Positions 19,078-27,388 are shown, counted from the stretch's first letter. The stretch: DNA of 40,682 nt from Actinomycetes bacterium (GCA_021838945.1 JAKCCH010000016.1:1-40682); one strand, 5' to 3'. Notes: a model not told the origin generated them from the letters alone. Program-made: numbers and translations.

Positions 19078-20136
19078 CTAGCGCCCGGTCCCGAGCCGGC
19101 GCCGCAGCGCAGCTGCCGCACCGTCCTGGCGCCGCTTCTCGTGCCGCTCCCGCGCCGCGCTCGGTGGTCGACCGGATCGGCCGGCACGTGCCGAGACCGT
19201 CCGTTCGGAGGCGAGCACCGAGCGAAGCCTCGTCGAGAGCGGCTCGCCGGAGCGGCGCCGTGGCCGGCTCGGCCGCGGCACCCGCGACGGGCGGCTGCCG
19301 GACATCCGCGCCTCGCGCCATGCGCGCCAGCGCGACTCGACGCGAGCGGGACGCCAGGCGCCGAGGGCCGCGCCGGTCGCCGACGTGCGGGCGGTGGCCC
19401 GCGTCGCAAGAGGTTCCCCGGTGATCTCGGCCGTCGCCTGCCGCCACACCTTCCAGAAACGCTGCACGGCGGTCAGCACGCACAGCGCCAACAGGACCGA
19501 GAGCAGCGGGATGAGGACGATGTTGAACACAAGCGCCAGGCCGAGGCCGATCAGGCGCTCGGCCCGCTCCATGAGCCCGCCCTTCGCATCCCAGCCGAGC
19601 GACTCCGCCTTCGCCCGCGTGTAGGAGATGAGGTTGCCGACGGCGAGGATCCCGAAGGGGAGCAGGGCGTACTCGGGAGTGTGCCGGGCAGCCAGGTACC
19701 AGGTCAAGCCACCGAACATGAACGCGTCCGCCACCCGGTCCGAGACCGAGTCGAAGAACGCTCCTCGGCGGGTGGAGCTGCCGGCCGCCTTCGCGACAGC
19801 GCCGTCGAGCGTGTCCATCAGGCCACCCACGGTGACGAGCACGACACCGGTCCACAGGTGGCCGAGGGCGATGACTGAGCCGGTCAGCGCAGCGAGGAGG
19901 AGTCCAGCGACGGTGACGTGGTCGGCGGTGACGCCGTGACGGGCGAGACGCTCCCCGAGCCTGATCCGGCGCAGCAGGGCGCGAAAGCCATGTGCAGCGA
20001 CCGGGGCACCGGTCACAGCGGTGCCGAACGGAGCCCTCGTCGCCTGGGACTCCGTCTTCTCCGCCTTGTCTTCGGGGGTCTCCGCCACGTCGGGGGGACC
20101 GTCGGTCGCGGTGCGGCCCCGTCGGCCGTCGATCAT
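19078..20136 (-). CDS. pgsA: CDP-alcohol phosphatidyltransferase, probable phosphatidylinositol (phosphate) synthase
   Basis: The enzyme transfers a phosphatidyl group from CDP-diacylglycerol to an alcohol, here probably inositol (phosphate) given its neighbours. From ATG 20136 the protein has 352 residues, well above the roughly 200-220 usual for the family. The ATG is preceded by AAGGAG six bases upstream, which decides the start over longer upstream forms. The CDP-alcohol motif is at about residues 108-133: the aspartates and glycines are in register (DTLDGAVAK ... GAFFDSVSD), but the usual Arg of the AR pair is Lys. Several membrane segments follow. The last 120 or so residues form an Arg-rich hydrophilic tail with no visible domain. 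Phosphatidylglycerophosphate synthase is the main alternative. Confidence 0.82.
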   Translation of the reverse strand: MIDGRRGRTATDGPPDVAETPEDKAEKTESQATRAPFGTAVTGAPVAAHGFRALLRRIRLGERLARHGVTADHVTVAGLLLAALTGSVIALGHLWTGVVLVTVGGLMDTLDGAVAKAAGSSTRRGAFFDSVSDRVADAFMFGGLTWYLAARHTPEYALLPFGILAVGNLISYTRAKAESLGWDAKGGLMERAERLIGLGLALVFNIVLIPLLSVLLALCVLTAVQRFWKVWRQATAEITGEPLATRATARTSATGAALGAWRPARVESRWRAWREARMSGSRPSRVPRPSRPRRRSGEPLSTRLRSVLASERTVSARAGRSGRPPSAARERHEKRRQDGAAAALRRRLGTGR

Positions 20137-20309
20137 CGTGCTCCTTACGCAATCGTCACTGCCAACCGAGACTACCAGCTGGGACGCGAAATTCTGGCTA
20201 CGCAGGCGCCATGCCCGCATCACCCCCATGATGGGTAGGCTCGCCGACCTAGTTGCCGGTCGCAGAATTTCCATGGACAGCGACCGCCCTGCGCAAGGAG
20301 GTTGGTCAC
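20137..20309. promoter_or_regulatory. Divergent promoter region of the lipid operon and the EF-G-like gene
   Basis: This 173-base gap separates two divergently transcribed units and must hold both promoters. It carries AAGGAG just before the leftward start and AAGGAGG (20295-20301) before the rightward GTG. A 9-base inverted repeat faces outward towards the two genes (separate entry). A small palindrome CCCATGATGGG lies near the middle, at about 20225-20235. No clear consensus -35 and -10 pair is visible for either direction. Confidence 0.6.
20188..20271. repeat. Outward-facing inverted repeat, CAGAATTTC before each divergent gene
   Basis: GAAATTCTG at 20188-20196 and CAGAATTTC at 20263-20271 are perfect reverse complements, 66 bases apart. 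Read in the direction of each gene, the same CAGAATTTC lies about 52-60 bases before the phosphatidyltransferase start and about 39-47 bases before the EF-G-like start. Equal orientation towards both genes suggests a shared promoter element (for example a -10 region) or paired operator half-sites. Confidence 0.5.
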
Positions 20310-22382
20310 GTGGGGAACGTGCCGTCCGCCAGGATCCGCAACGTCGCGCTCGTCGGCCATGGTGGCTCGGGCAAGACGAGCCTCGTCGAGGCTCTCCTGC
20401 ACTGCGCCGGGGCGATCACCCGCCCGGGGCGCGTCGAGGACGGTTCGACGGTGTCGGACTTCGAGCCAGAGGAGCAGAAGCACGGGATCTCCATCTCGCT
20501 CGCACTCGGGCCCTTCGAGTTCGGGGACTGCCGTATCAACGTCATCGACACGCCCGGCTATGCCGACTTCGTGAACGAGGTCGAGGCTGCGCTCTCGGTC
20601 GCCGACCTCGCCGTCGTCGTCGTATCGGCCGTGGAGGGCGTCGAGGTGCAGACCGAGGTGGCGTGGCGGCTCGCAGAGCGACGGAAGCTCCCACGGATGA
20701 TCTTCGTGAACAAGCTCGACCGCGAGCGGGCCGACTTCGAACGCGTCCTCGAACAGCTGCGGAACCTCTTCGGCGCCGGCATCGCGCCGCTCGAGCTCCC
20801 CATCGGCCAGGAGGGCTCCTTCCGTGGCGTCGCCGACCTGCTCACCGACACGGCCATCACGTACGAATCCGGCAGACCGGAGACCGGCGCCATCCCGGCG
20901 GACATGGAGGAGATGGAGCACCGCGTTCACGACGCCCTCGTGGAGGGCATCGTCGTGGCCGACGACGACCTCATGGAGCGCTACCTCGACGGCGACGTCC
21001 CCTCCGCAAAGGAGCTCGAGTCCACGCTCGCCCACGGCGTGGCCGCCGCCAGCGTCTTCCCCGTCGTGTGCGGGTCTGCCACGAGGGAGGTCGCCATCGA
21101 TCGCCTCGCGACCTTCATCGCGGAGATCGGTCCGAGCCCGCTTCACCGGCCCACGACGCTCGTGCGTGCAGGAGCCGAGCTCACCGAGGTGAAGGTCGAT
21201 CCCGCCGGCCCGCCGCTCGCCCGCGTGTTCAAGACCATCTCCGACCCGTACGTGGGAAGGATCTCGCTCCTCCACGTGCTGTCCGGGACGATCCGGCCGG
21301 ACTCCGTGCTCGTCAATTCCCGCACCCACTCCGAGGAGAAGCTGCACTCGCTCCAGATGTTGCGCGGGAAGGAGTCACAGCCCGTGTCGGAGGCCCAGGC
21401 AGGCGACATCATCGCCGTGCCGAAGCTCTCCGACGTGCAGACTGGCGACACCCTCGCACCGAAGAACATGCCGGTCGTGGTCGAGGGCCATGATCGCGCG
21501 ACGCCTGTCCTCTCGATCGCCGTCCACCCGAAGGCGAAAGGTGACGAGGACAAGCTCATGACAGCGCTGCACCGCCTGCAGGAGGAAGACGGCGCCCTCG
21601 GTGTCCGCCGCGAGGACGAGACGCACCAGACGGTCCTGTCCGGGATGGGTGACACGCACCTCCAGATCGCGCTCGAGCGGTTGCAGCGCAAGTACGGCGT
21701 CGACGTCGACACCGAGCCGGTGAAGGTCCCCTACCGTGAGACGATCACCGGTCCGGCAGATGCCGAAGGCAAGTACAAGAAGCAGACCGGCGGCCACGGC
21801 CAGTACGGCGTCTGCAACCTCCGGATCGAGCCGCTCGAGCGCGGATCCGGCTTCGAGTTCGTCGACGCCATCGTCGGCGGGGCGATCCCTCGCCAGTTCA
21901 TCCCCGCCGTCGAGAAGGGCGTGCAGGACGCGATGGGGTCCGGCGGCCACTTCGGGTTCCCTGTCGTCGACGTGAAGGTGACGTGCTTCGACGGGAAGTA
22001 CCACACGGTGGACTCGTCGGAGATGAGCTTCAAGATGGCGGCCTCCCTCGGGTTCCGCGAAGCGCTCGAGAAGGCCTCACCTGTCCTTCTGGAGCCGATC
22101 TCCCGCCTCGAGGTGACGGTGCCGGCCGCGTACCAGGGCGACGTGCTCGGGGATCTCAACTCCCGGCGCGGCCGGGTCCTCGGGACGGATTCGGGAGAGG
22201 GGGACGAGCAGATCGTCGTCGCCCTCGTCCCCACCTCGGAGCTCGGCAGGTACGCCACGGACTTGAGGAGCTTGACGGGTGGGCGCGGGCGTTTCTCCGT
22301 GTCGCACGAGAAGTACGAGGTCGTGCAGCCTCAGATCGCGGAGCGGATCATGAAGCAGGTCGAGGCCGAGCGCTCCGGCTGA
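20310..22382 (+). CDS. Elongation factor G paralogue (FusA2-type translational GTPase)
   Basis: This 690-residue GTPase has all EF-G domains in order. The P-loop GHGGSGKT is at residues 16-23, G3 is DTPGYADF, and G4 is NKLD. Domains II, III, IV and V follow, with domain IV showing QTGGHGQYGVC and the conserved GGAIPRQFIPAV segment. The switch I region reads KHGISI, where canonical EF-G has RGITI. That and the variant P-loop place it with the actinobacterial EF-G-like paralogues rather than the str-operon EF-G. GTG at 20310 is chosen because AAGGAGG lies eight bases upstream. Family members have been linked to ribosome recycling or stress translation elsewhere; the specific role here is not shown. 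The gene stands alone on the plus strand. Confidence 0.92.
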   Translation: MGNVPSARIRNVALVGHGGSGKTSLVEALLHCAGAITRPGRVEDGSTVSDFEPEEQKHGISISLALGPFEFGDCRINVIDTPGYADFVNEVEAALSVADLAVVVVSAVEGVEVQTEVAWRLAERRKLPRMIFVNKLDRERADFERVLEQLRNLFGAGIAPLELPIGQEGSFRGVADLLTDTAITYESGRPETGAIPADMEEMEHRVHDALVEGIVVADDDLMERYLDGDVPSAKELESTLAHGVAAASVFPVVCGSATREVAIDRLATFIAEIGPSPLHRPTTLVRAGAELTEVKVDPAGPPLARVFKTISDPYVGRISLLHVLSGTIRPDSVLVNSRTHSEEKLHSLQMLRGKESQPVSEAQAGDIIAVPKLSDVQTGDTLAPKNMPVVVEGHDRATPVLSIAVHPKAKGDEDKLMTALHRLQEEDGALGVRREDETHQTVLSGMGDTHLQIALERLQRKYGVDVDTEPVKVPYRETITGPADAEGKYKKQTGGHGQYGVCNLRIEPLERGSGFEFVDAIVGGAIPRQFIPAVEKGVQDAMGSGGHFGFPVVDVKVTCFDGKYHTVDSSEMSFKMAASLGFREALEKASPVLLEPISRLEVTVPAAYQGDVLGDLNSRRGRVLGTDSGEGDEQIVVALVPTSELGRYATDLRSLTGGRGRFSVSHEKYEVVQPQIAERIMKQVEAERSG

Positions 22383-22426
22383 CCCGCACGCGCCCGCCCG
22401 GTCTCGCTTCGACTCGCCGCCTGACC

Positions 22427-23167
22427 TCAGACCGGCAACGTGGCCCACGCTTCGGCCACAGCGCGCTCGCCGGTCAGGTCGAGTTCCTCGAGGCCGATCC
22501 GGTTCCAGGTGAACAAGAAGAGCTGGGAGGCGCTGCCGCGCACGACGGCTGCGGCCGGGCCGGCCCGCCGCCGGTAGCGCAGCTTCCCCCCGCCCACATC
22601 GACGACCCAGGCGGCGTCCACATCGTTGCAGCTCAGACAGAGAGGCCCGCCGAGTGCCGCAGCGCGGTCCTCGGGAATGTCCGCCCTCAAGTGCACGTCG
22701 ATCCGCTCATCGATCCCGTCGACCGAGAGGGCGAGGGCGATGTCGTGCGGGCCGCCGGCCGCCAGCTCACCGTCGTAGCGATGGATCGCCACCTCGAGGG
22801 CCATCCGCCTCGCCACCCAGCCGGAGTCGAGGTCGGTGCCGGACCAGTTCCAGCACGGCTCCTCCGGGCCGAGCTCGCTCAGGGACTCCACGAGCACGCC
22901 CGCCGCGGCGTCGAGCCACCCGACGGCATCGGCCGCCGCACCCGCTTCGAACCGGGGCGGCTCCTGCCGCTCGTGCGGATCCCCCGACGCGAGCTGGTGC
23001 GACCAGAAGGTGAACACCGAGGCCACGTGCTTGGCGAGGTCGCGCCCGCTCCAGCCCGGGCAGGACGCGACCGGTCGGTCGAGGACGCAAGAGACCACCT
23101 CGGCAAGTCGCGCGGACTCCTCATCGATCGCCGAGACCCGCTCCTCGAAGGTCGGGAGGTCGATCAC
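22427..23167 (-). CDS. Maleylpyruvate isomerase / DinB-like mycothiol-dependent family protein
   Basis: The 246-residue protein has the layout of actinobacterial mycothiol-dependent isomerase-like proteins. The N-terminal DinB-type four-helix metal-binding domain contains CPGWSGRDLAKHVAS and ALEVAIHRYDGE, whose His residues, with a Glu, would hold a divalent metal. A small alpha/beta C-terminal domain follows. The start is GTG at 23167, overlapping the upstream stop (GTGA), so it is the last gene of the npdG-mshC-thrS operon. The presence of mshC in the same operon supports mycothiol as co-substrate. The actual reaction cannot be inferred; many members of this family are uncharacterised. Confidence 0.75.
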   Translation of the reverse strand: MIDLPTFEERVSAIDEESARLAEVVSCVLDRPVASCPGWSGRDLAKHVASVFTFWSHQLASGDPHERQEPPRFEAGAAADAVGWLDAAAGVLVESLSELGPEEPCWNWSGTDLDSGWVARRMALEVAIHRYDGELAAGGPHDIALALSVDGIDERIDVHLRADIPEDRAAALGGPLCLSCNDVDAAWVVDVGGGKLRYRRRAGPAAAVVRGSASQLFLFTWNRIGLEELDLTGERAVAEAWATLPV

Positions 23168-23730
23168 CCCGGAGACCCGCCCGGGCCAGGGTGCGGCCCG
23201 GAGACCGGACCGGGGTCCGGCAAGGACGGGGGCCAGACACCCCGTCCATCGGCCCCGCCATGGGTGCGCGCGGCTGCCGACCTCACCTCTGCCACGGTAC
23301 GAGCCGGATCGGCGACCTCCACCACGACGTGACGGAATCGGGCGCCGTCGCACTCGATGACGACTGCGTTTCGTGCGAGCCCGACGGCCCAGAACGACCA
23401 TCCCACGAGCGAGTGATAGGTCCCGAGGCGGAAGAGGCCGGTGCGCCCGCCACGCCGGCGGAGCTTGGAGGGGACGTTCACCCGGGCCGCAGGGTCGTGC
23501 TCGACCCGGATCACCGAGGCCGCCGGAACTGCCAGCCGGCCACGCATCGCAACGACCTTCCTCCAGCCTTGAAGGCGCACGACGATCTCGTCGCCCTCCA
23601 CGGCAACCGACCCCCAGACCTTCGGCGGGTGCTCACGCCGCGGCGGGACGGGCATCGTGACGCCCATCGTGTCGTCGGCGTCGAGCCCTCCGAAGAGCCC
23701 TCCCCAGCTGCGGCGGGGCTGGTCGTTCAT
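23164..23730 (-). CDS. Uncharacterised protein with a possible PH-like domain
   Basis: The 188-residue protein begins with a Gly/Trp-containing polar stretch (SWGGLFGGL). Its middle, about residues 40-155, is beta-rich (VAVEGDEIVVRLQGW, ASVIRVEHDP, NAVVIECDGARFRHVVVEV) and ends in a helix, the pattern of a pleckstrin-homology-like fold. The tail is Pro/Gly-rich. I do not recognise the family, and no catalytic motif or membrane segment is evident. It overlaps the HIT gene (ATGA at 23727-23730) and the following gene (GTGA), so it is certainly expressed with them. Confidence 0.7.
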   Translation of the reverse strand: MNDQPRRSWGGLFGGLDADDTMGVTMPVPPRREHPPKVWGSVAVEGDEIVVRLQGWRKVVAMRGRLAVPAASVIRVEHDPAARVNVPSKLRRRGGRTGLFRLGTYHSLVGWSFWAVGLARNAVVIECDGARFRHVVVEVADPARTVAEVRSAAARTHGGADGRGVWPPSLPDPGPVSGPHPGPGGSPG

Positions 23731-24248
23731 CGCCAGCTCGCCACGACACGGCGCCACGTGTCGCCGAGCGCCTCCGGCAGCACTCTCGTCGAGGCGGTCG
23801 CGGTCATGAAGTTGGTGTCCCCGATCCAGCGTGGGACGACGTGAAGGTGCAGGTGGCCGGGGATGCCGGCACCTGCCGCGCGGCCCAGGTTCGCGCCGAT
23901 GTTGCAGCCGTCGGGCTCGTAGGCGGATGTGAGGACGGTGACGGAGCGCCGCACGGCCCCCCACAGCTCGGACGCCTCGTCGTCGTCGAGCTCCTCGAGA
24001 TCGCGAAGGTGGCGAACCGGCATGGCCATGAGATGCCCGGAAGCGTACGGGTAGGCGTTGAGCATCACGACGGTCCGCTCCCCTCGCCATACGACGAGCC
24101 GCTCCTCGTCGGTGACGTCCGCTTCGAGGACGGCGCAGAACACGCAATCGGCCGCGCGAGGCGGCCCGAGGGTCGACGGGAGATCTCCCTCGCCGGCGGA
24201 GGTGACGTAGGCCATGCGCCACCCTGCCCAGAGGTGGTCGAGGCTCAC
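23727..24248 (-). CDS. HIT-family nucleotide hydrolase or phosphorylase
   Basis: This 173-residue protein carries the histidine triad HLHLHVVPRW near residues 129-138, whose central His attacks the alpha phosphate of a nucleotide substrate. A CVFC pair near residue 37 is typical of HIT proteins that hold zinc or resemble Ap4A phosphorylases. It follows thrS with a four-base overlap (GTGA; start GTG at 24248). The thrS-HIT order is the same in mycobacteria, so hydrolysis of adenylated by-products of tRNA charging is a reasonable but unproved role. Confidence 0.9.
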   Translation of the reverse strand: MSLDHLWAGWRMAYVTSAGEGDLPSTLGPPRAADCVFCAVLEADVTDEERLVVWRGERTVVMLNAYPYASGHLMAMPVRHLRDLEELDDDEASELWGAVRRSVTVLTSAYEPDGCNIGANLGRAAGAGIPGHLHLHVVPRWIGDTNFMTATASTRVLPEALGDTWRRVVASWR

Positions 24249-26236
24249 GGCCGAGAGGCGCGGCCGGACCGCTCGGGACCGGCCGCCTCGGCGGAGATCC
24301 GCGCCACGATGTCGTCGAGGGACACTCCACGGACCGGCCGCTCGCCGCCACGGTCGTTCACCCCGACCGTGCGAGCGCTCACGTCGTCGTCACCGACCAC
24401 GAGCACGTAGGGCAGCTTCTCGAGCTTTGCACGCCTGATCCGGGCCCCGAGCGGCTCCTTGGCGGGATCCAGGTCCACCCGGACTCCGGCGTCAGCGAAG
24501 GCAGAGCGGACCTCCTCGGCGTAAGGGGCGTGGTCGTCGCGCACGGGGAGGACGCGCACCTGCAGCGGCGAGAGCCAGGTGGGCAACGCCCCGGCGTAGT
24601 GCTCCAGCAGCACCCCCAAGAAGCGCTCGACGGACCCGAACAGCGCCCGATGGATCATGACGGGGCGGTGGCGGGCGTTGTCGTCACCGACGTACTCCAA
24701 GGCGAATCGCTGCGGGAGCATGAAGTCCACCTGGATGGTGGAGAGCTGCCAGCTGCGGCCGATGGCATCCTTTGCCTGCACCGAGATCTTCGGCGCGTAG
24801 AACGCGCCTCCGCCCTCGTCGAGCACGAGCTCGAGGTCCATGGTGGATGCCGCCCGGCGCAGCGCCTCGGTCGCCTCCTCCCATTCCTCGTCCGTGCCGA
24901 TCGACTTCTCTTCGGGCTTCGTCGACAGCTCGAGGTAGAACTCCGAGAGCCCGTAATCGCGCAAGAGGTCGAGCACGAACGTGAGAAGCGACTGGATCTC
25001 CTCCGCCATCTGCTCCCGCGTGCAGTAGATGTGGGCGTCGTCTTGGGTCATGCCGCGTACACGGGTGAGCCCGTGCACGACGCCGGACAGCTCGTAGCGG
25101 TAGACGGACCCGAATTCGAACATGCGGATGGGCAGCTCGCGGTACGAACGCTGCCGGCTCTTGAAGATCAGGCAGTGGAACGGGCAGTTCATCGGCTTCA
25201 GGTAGTACTGCTGCCCCTCGTCGAGCGTCATCGGCGGGAACATGCCCTCGGCGTACCACTGCAAATGGCCGGAGGTCTCGAACAGCTCCGCCTTCGTGAT
25301 GTGCGGCGAGTAGACGAACTCATAGCCGCCTTCCTCGTGCCGGCGACGCGCGTGGTCCTCCATCGCCTTTCGCACCATCCCGCCCCTTGGATGGAACACG
25401 GCCAGGCCGCTGCCTATCTCGTTCGGGAACGAGAACAGGTCGAGCTCGGCGCCGAGGCGCCGGTGGTCGCGCCGCTCGGCCTCCTCGAGACGATGCAGGT
25501 GCTCCCCGAGAGCCTTCTCCGACTCCCATGCGGTGCCGTAGATGCGCTGCAGCTGAGGACGGTGCTCGTCGCCGCGCCAGTAGGCGCCGGCCACCCTCAT
25601 CAGCTTGAAGTGCCCGAGCCGTGCCGTCGATGGCACGTGCGGCCCCCGGCAGAGGTCGACGAATTCCTCGCTGTTCCGGTAGGTGGTCACGCCACCGATC
25701 CCGGTCTCGCCAGCTAGCTCGGGGTCGGGCGCCGAGGCGACCGCTTCGATGATCTCGCGCTTGTAGGGCTGGCGCGCGAAGAGCTCGAGGCCATCCTCCA
25801 CCGACAGCTCGTCGCGCACGAAGGGCTGGTCCTCGCCGATGATCTCCCGCATGGCCGCGTCGATCCGCTCGAGGTCGCTGTCGGAGAAGTGCCGGCCGCC
25901 GGGAAGCTCGAAGTCGTAATAGAAGCCGTCGGCGATCGACGGCCCGATGGCAAAGCGCGCACCCGGCCACAACCGCGTCACCGCCTGGGCCATCACATGG
26001 GCCGTCGAGTGGCGGAGCACGGCGCGCCCTTCGTCGGTGTCGGCAGTCACGATCCGTACCTTGGCGCCGTCGTGCAGCGGGCGCCCGAGGTCGCGCAGCT
26101 CCCCGTCGACCTCGATCGCGACGGCCGCGCCGGCCAGGCGCCGGCCGATCAGAGCCGCCAGCTCACCGCCTGTCGTGCCGTGAGGAACCCGTCTCTCGGT
26201 TCCGTCCGGCAGGATGACGTTGCTCTCGGCAGCCAT
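24245..26236 (-). CDS. thrS: Threonyl-tRNA synthetase
   Basis: ThrRS charges tRNA-Thr and edits mis-charged serine. The 663-residue protein has all expected domains. The TGS domain is at about residues 1-65 and the editing domain, with HSTAHVMAQAV, follows. The class II catalytic core shows MNCPFHC (zinc Cys), the motif 2 region and motif 3 (RALFGSVERFLGVLLEH). The C-terminal anticodon-binding domain (LPVRDDHAPYAEEV) is complete. It starts 18 bases after mshC without a visible ribosome binding site. No T-box-like leader precedes it; it is expressed from an operon with npdG and mshC. Confidence 0.97.
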   Translation of the reverse strand: MAAESNVILPDGTERRVPHGTTGGELAALIGRRLAGAAVAIEVDGELRDLGRPLHDGAKVRIVTADTDEGRAVLRHSTAHVMAQAVTRLWPGARFAIGPSIADGFYYDFELPGGRHFSDSDLERIDAAMREIIGEDQPFVRDELSVEDGLELFARQPYKREIIEAVASAPDPELAGETGIGGVTTYRNSEEFVDLCRGPHVPSTARLGHFKLMRVAGAYWRGDEHRPQLQRIYGTAWESEKALGEHLHRLEEAERRDHRRLGAELDLFSFPNEIGSGLAVFHPRGGMVRKAMEDHARRRHEEGGYEFVYSPHITKAELFETSGHLQWYAEGMFPPMTLDEGQQYYLKPMNCPFHCLIFKSRQRSYRELPIRMFEFGSVYRYELSGVVHGLTRVRGMTQDDAHIYCTREQMAEEIQSLLTFVLDLLRDYGLSEFYLELSTKPEEKSIGTDEEWEEATEALRRAASTMDLELVLDEGGGAFYAPKISVQAKDAIGRSWQLSTIQVDFMLPQRFALEYVGDDNARHRPVMIHRALFGSVERFLGVLLEHYAGALPTWLSPLQVRVLPVRDDHAPYAEEVRSAFADAGVRVDLDPAKEPLGARIRRAKLEKLPYVLVVGDDDVSARTVGVNDRGGERPVRGVSLDDIVARISAEAAGPERSGRASRP

Positions 26237-26254
26237 CGAACCAGCGTACGCGCC

Positions 26255-27373
26255 TCAGAGCTGTACGCCGAGCAGCGCCGCCACCCGGCTCACCCCGGTG
26301 CCGCCGGAAGCCGCCTCGTCGATGGCGGCGAGCGCACCGGGAGTGTCGAGGTCGTCGTCGAGGCGCGCGCGCACCTCGTCGAGGGCTCCCTCACCCGTAC
26401 CGGCGCGGCGCCAGCGTTCGAGACGCCTCGCCGCGATCTCGAGCAGCGCGTCGTCGAACTCCCACGACTCGCGGTAGTGCTGGGAGAGGAGCGAGAGGCG
26501 GATGGCGGCGGGCTCGACCGTGTCGAGCAGGGCGTGCACGAACACGAGGTTCCCGAGCGACTTCGACATCTTCTCGCCCCCGAGGCGGACCATCCCCTGG
26601 TGCATCCAGTGACGGACGAAGGGCTCTCCGGTGGCGGCCTCCGACTGAGCGGTCTCGCACTCGTGGTGGGGGAAAATCAGGTCCGACCCGCCCCCGTGAA
26701 GGTCGATGGTGCTTCCGAGCTCGCGCAGCGCCAGCGCAGAGCACTCGATGTGCCACCCCGGGCGCCCCTTGCCCCAAAGCGAGTCCCATGCCGGCTCGTC
26801 GTCCGCCGACGGCTGCCAGAGGACGAAGTCGAGCGGGTCGTCCTTGAACGGGTCGTCCGGGTTGCCTCCGTGCTCTGCCGCGAGCTCGAGCATCCGCTCA
26901 CGGTCGAAGTGGCTCACCTGTCCGAAGCGCTCGAAGCTCGAGACGTCGAAGTACACGGCACCGCCCGCCCGGTAGGCATGGCCGGAGTCGAGCACCATCC
27001 CGATGAACCCGAGGATGTCGGGGATGGCGGACGTCGCCCGCGGAGTCGAGTGCACGGGAAGGACGTTGAGCGCCGTCATGTCCTCGTCGAAACGTGCGAT
27101 CTCCCCAGCCGCGAGGTCGAGGTAGTGCACCTCGAGCTCTCGCGCCTTGCGGAGGATGTCGTCGTCGACGTCGGTGATGTTGCGCACGCACACCGTCCGG
27201 TGCCCGGCGTCGCGCAGCCGGCGTTGCAACAGGTCGAAGGTGACGTACACCGCCGCGTGCCCGAGGTGTGCGGCATCGTACGGCGTGATGCCGCACGTGT
27301 ACATCTTCACGACCGGACCGGGCTCGAATGCGACGACTTCCCTCCGAGCGGTGTCGTAGAGGCGCATCACCAT
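26255..27373 (-). CDS. mshC: Cysteine:1D-myo-inosityl-glucosaminide ligase (mycothiol synthesis)
   Basis: MshC couples cysteine to glucosaminyl-inositol using ATP, the third enzymatic step of mycothiol synthesis. It is a class I synthetase fold related to cysteinyl-tRNA synthetase. The zinc Cys27 lies in CGITPYDAAHLGHA, which is the MshC form; tRNA synthetases have CGPTVYD. The HLGHA (HIGH-type) and GEKMSKS (about 266-272) motifs are intact. The C-terminus ends soon after LDDDLDTPGALAAID, without the tRNA-binding extension. At 372 residues it is a little shorter than typical MshC (about 410). Three possible starts lie within seven bases (27373, 27370, 27367). It is 15 bases downstream of npdG and 18 upstream of thrS. 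Confidence 0.93.
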   Translation of the reverse strand: MVMRLYDTARREVVAFEPGPVVKMYTCGITPYDAAHLGHAAVYVTFDLLQRRLRDAGHRTVCVRNITDVDDDILRKARELEVHYLDLAAGEIARFDEDMTALNVLPVHSTPRATSAIPDILGFIGMVLDSGHAYRAGGAVYFDVSSFERFGQVSHFDRERMLELAAEHGGNPDDPFKDDPLDFVLWQPSADDEPAWDSLWGKGRPGWHIECSALALRELGSTIDLHGGGSDLIFPHHECETAQSEAATGEPFVRHWMHQGMVRLGGEKMSKSLGNLVFVHALLDTVEPAAIRLSLLSQHYRESWEFDDALLEIAARRLERWRRAGTGEGALDEVRARLDDDLDTPGALAAIDEAASGGTGVSRVAALLGVQL

Positions 27374-27388
27374 GGGCGGCTCACCGTG

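Noticed and set aside
26255-27373. Cysteinyl-tRNA synthetase as the identity of mshC
   Set aside because: The motif around Cys27 is CGITPYD, not CGPTVYD. The protein is about 100 residues shorter, without the tRNA-binding end, and ends in the LDTPGALAAID-type pattern of MshC.
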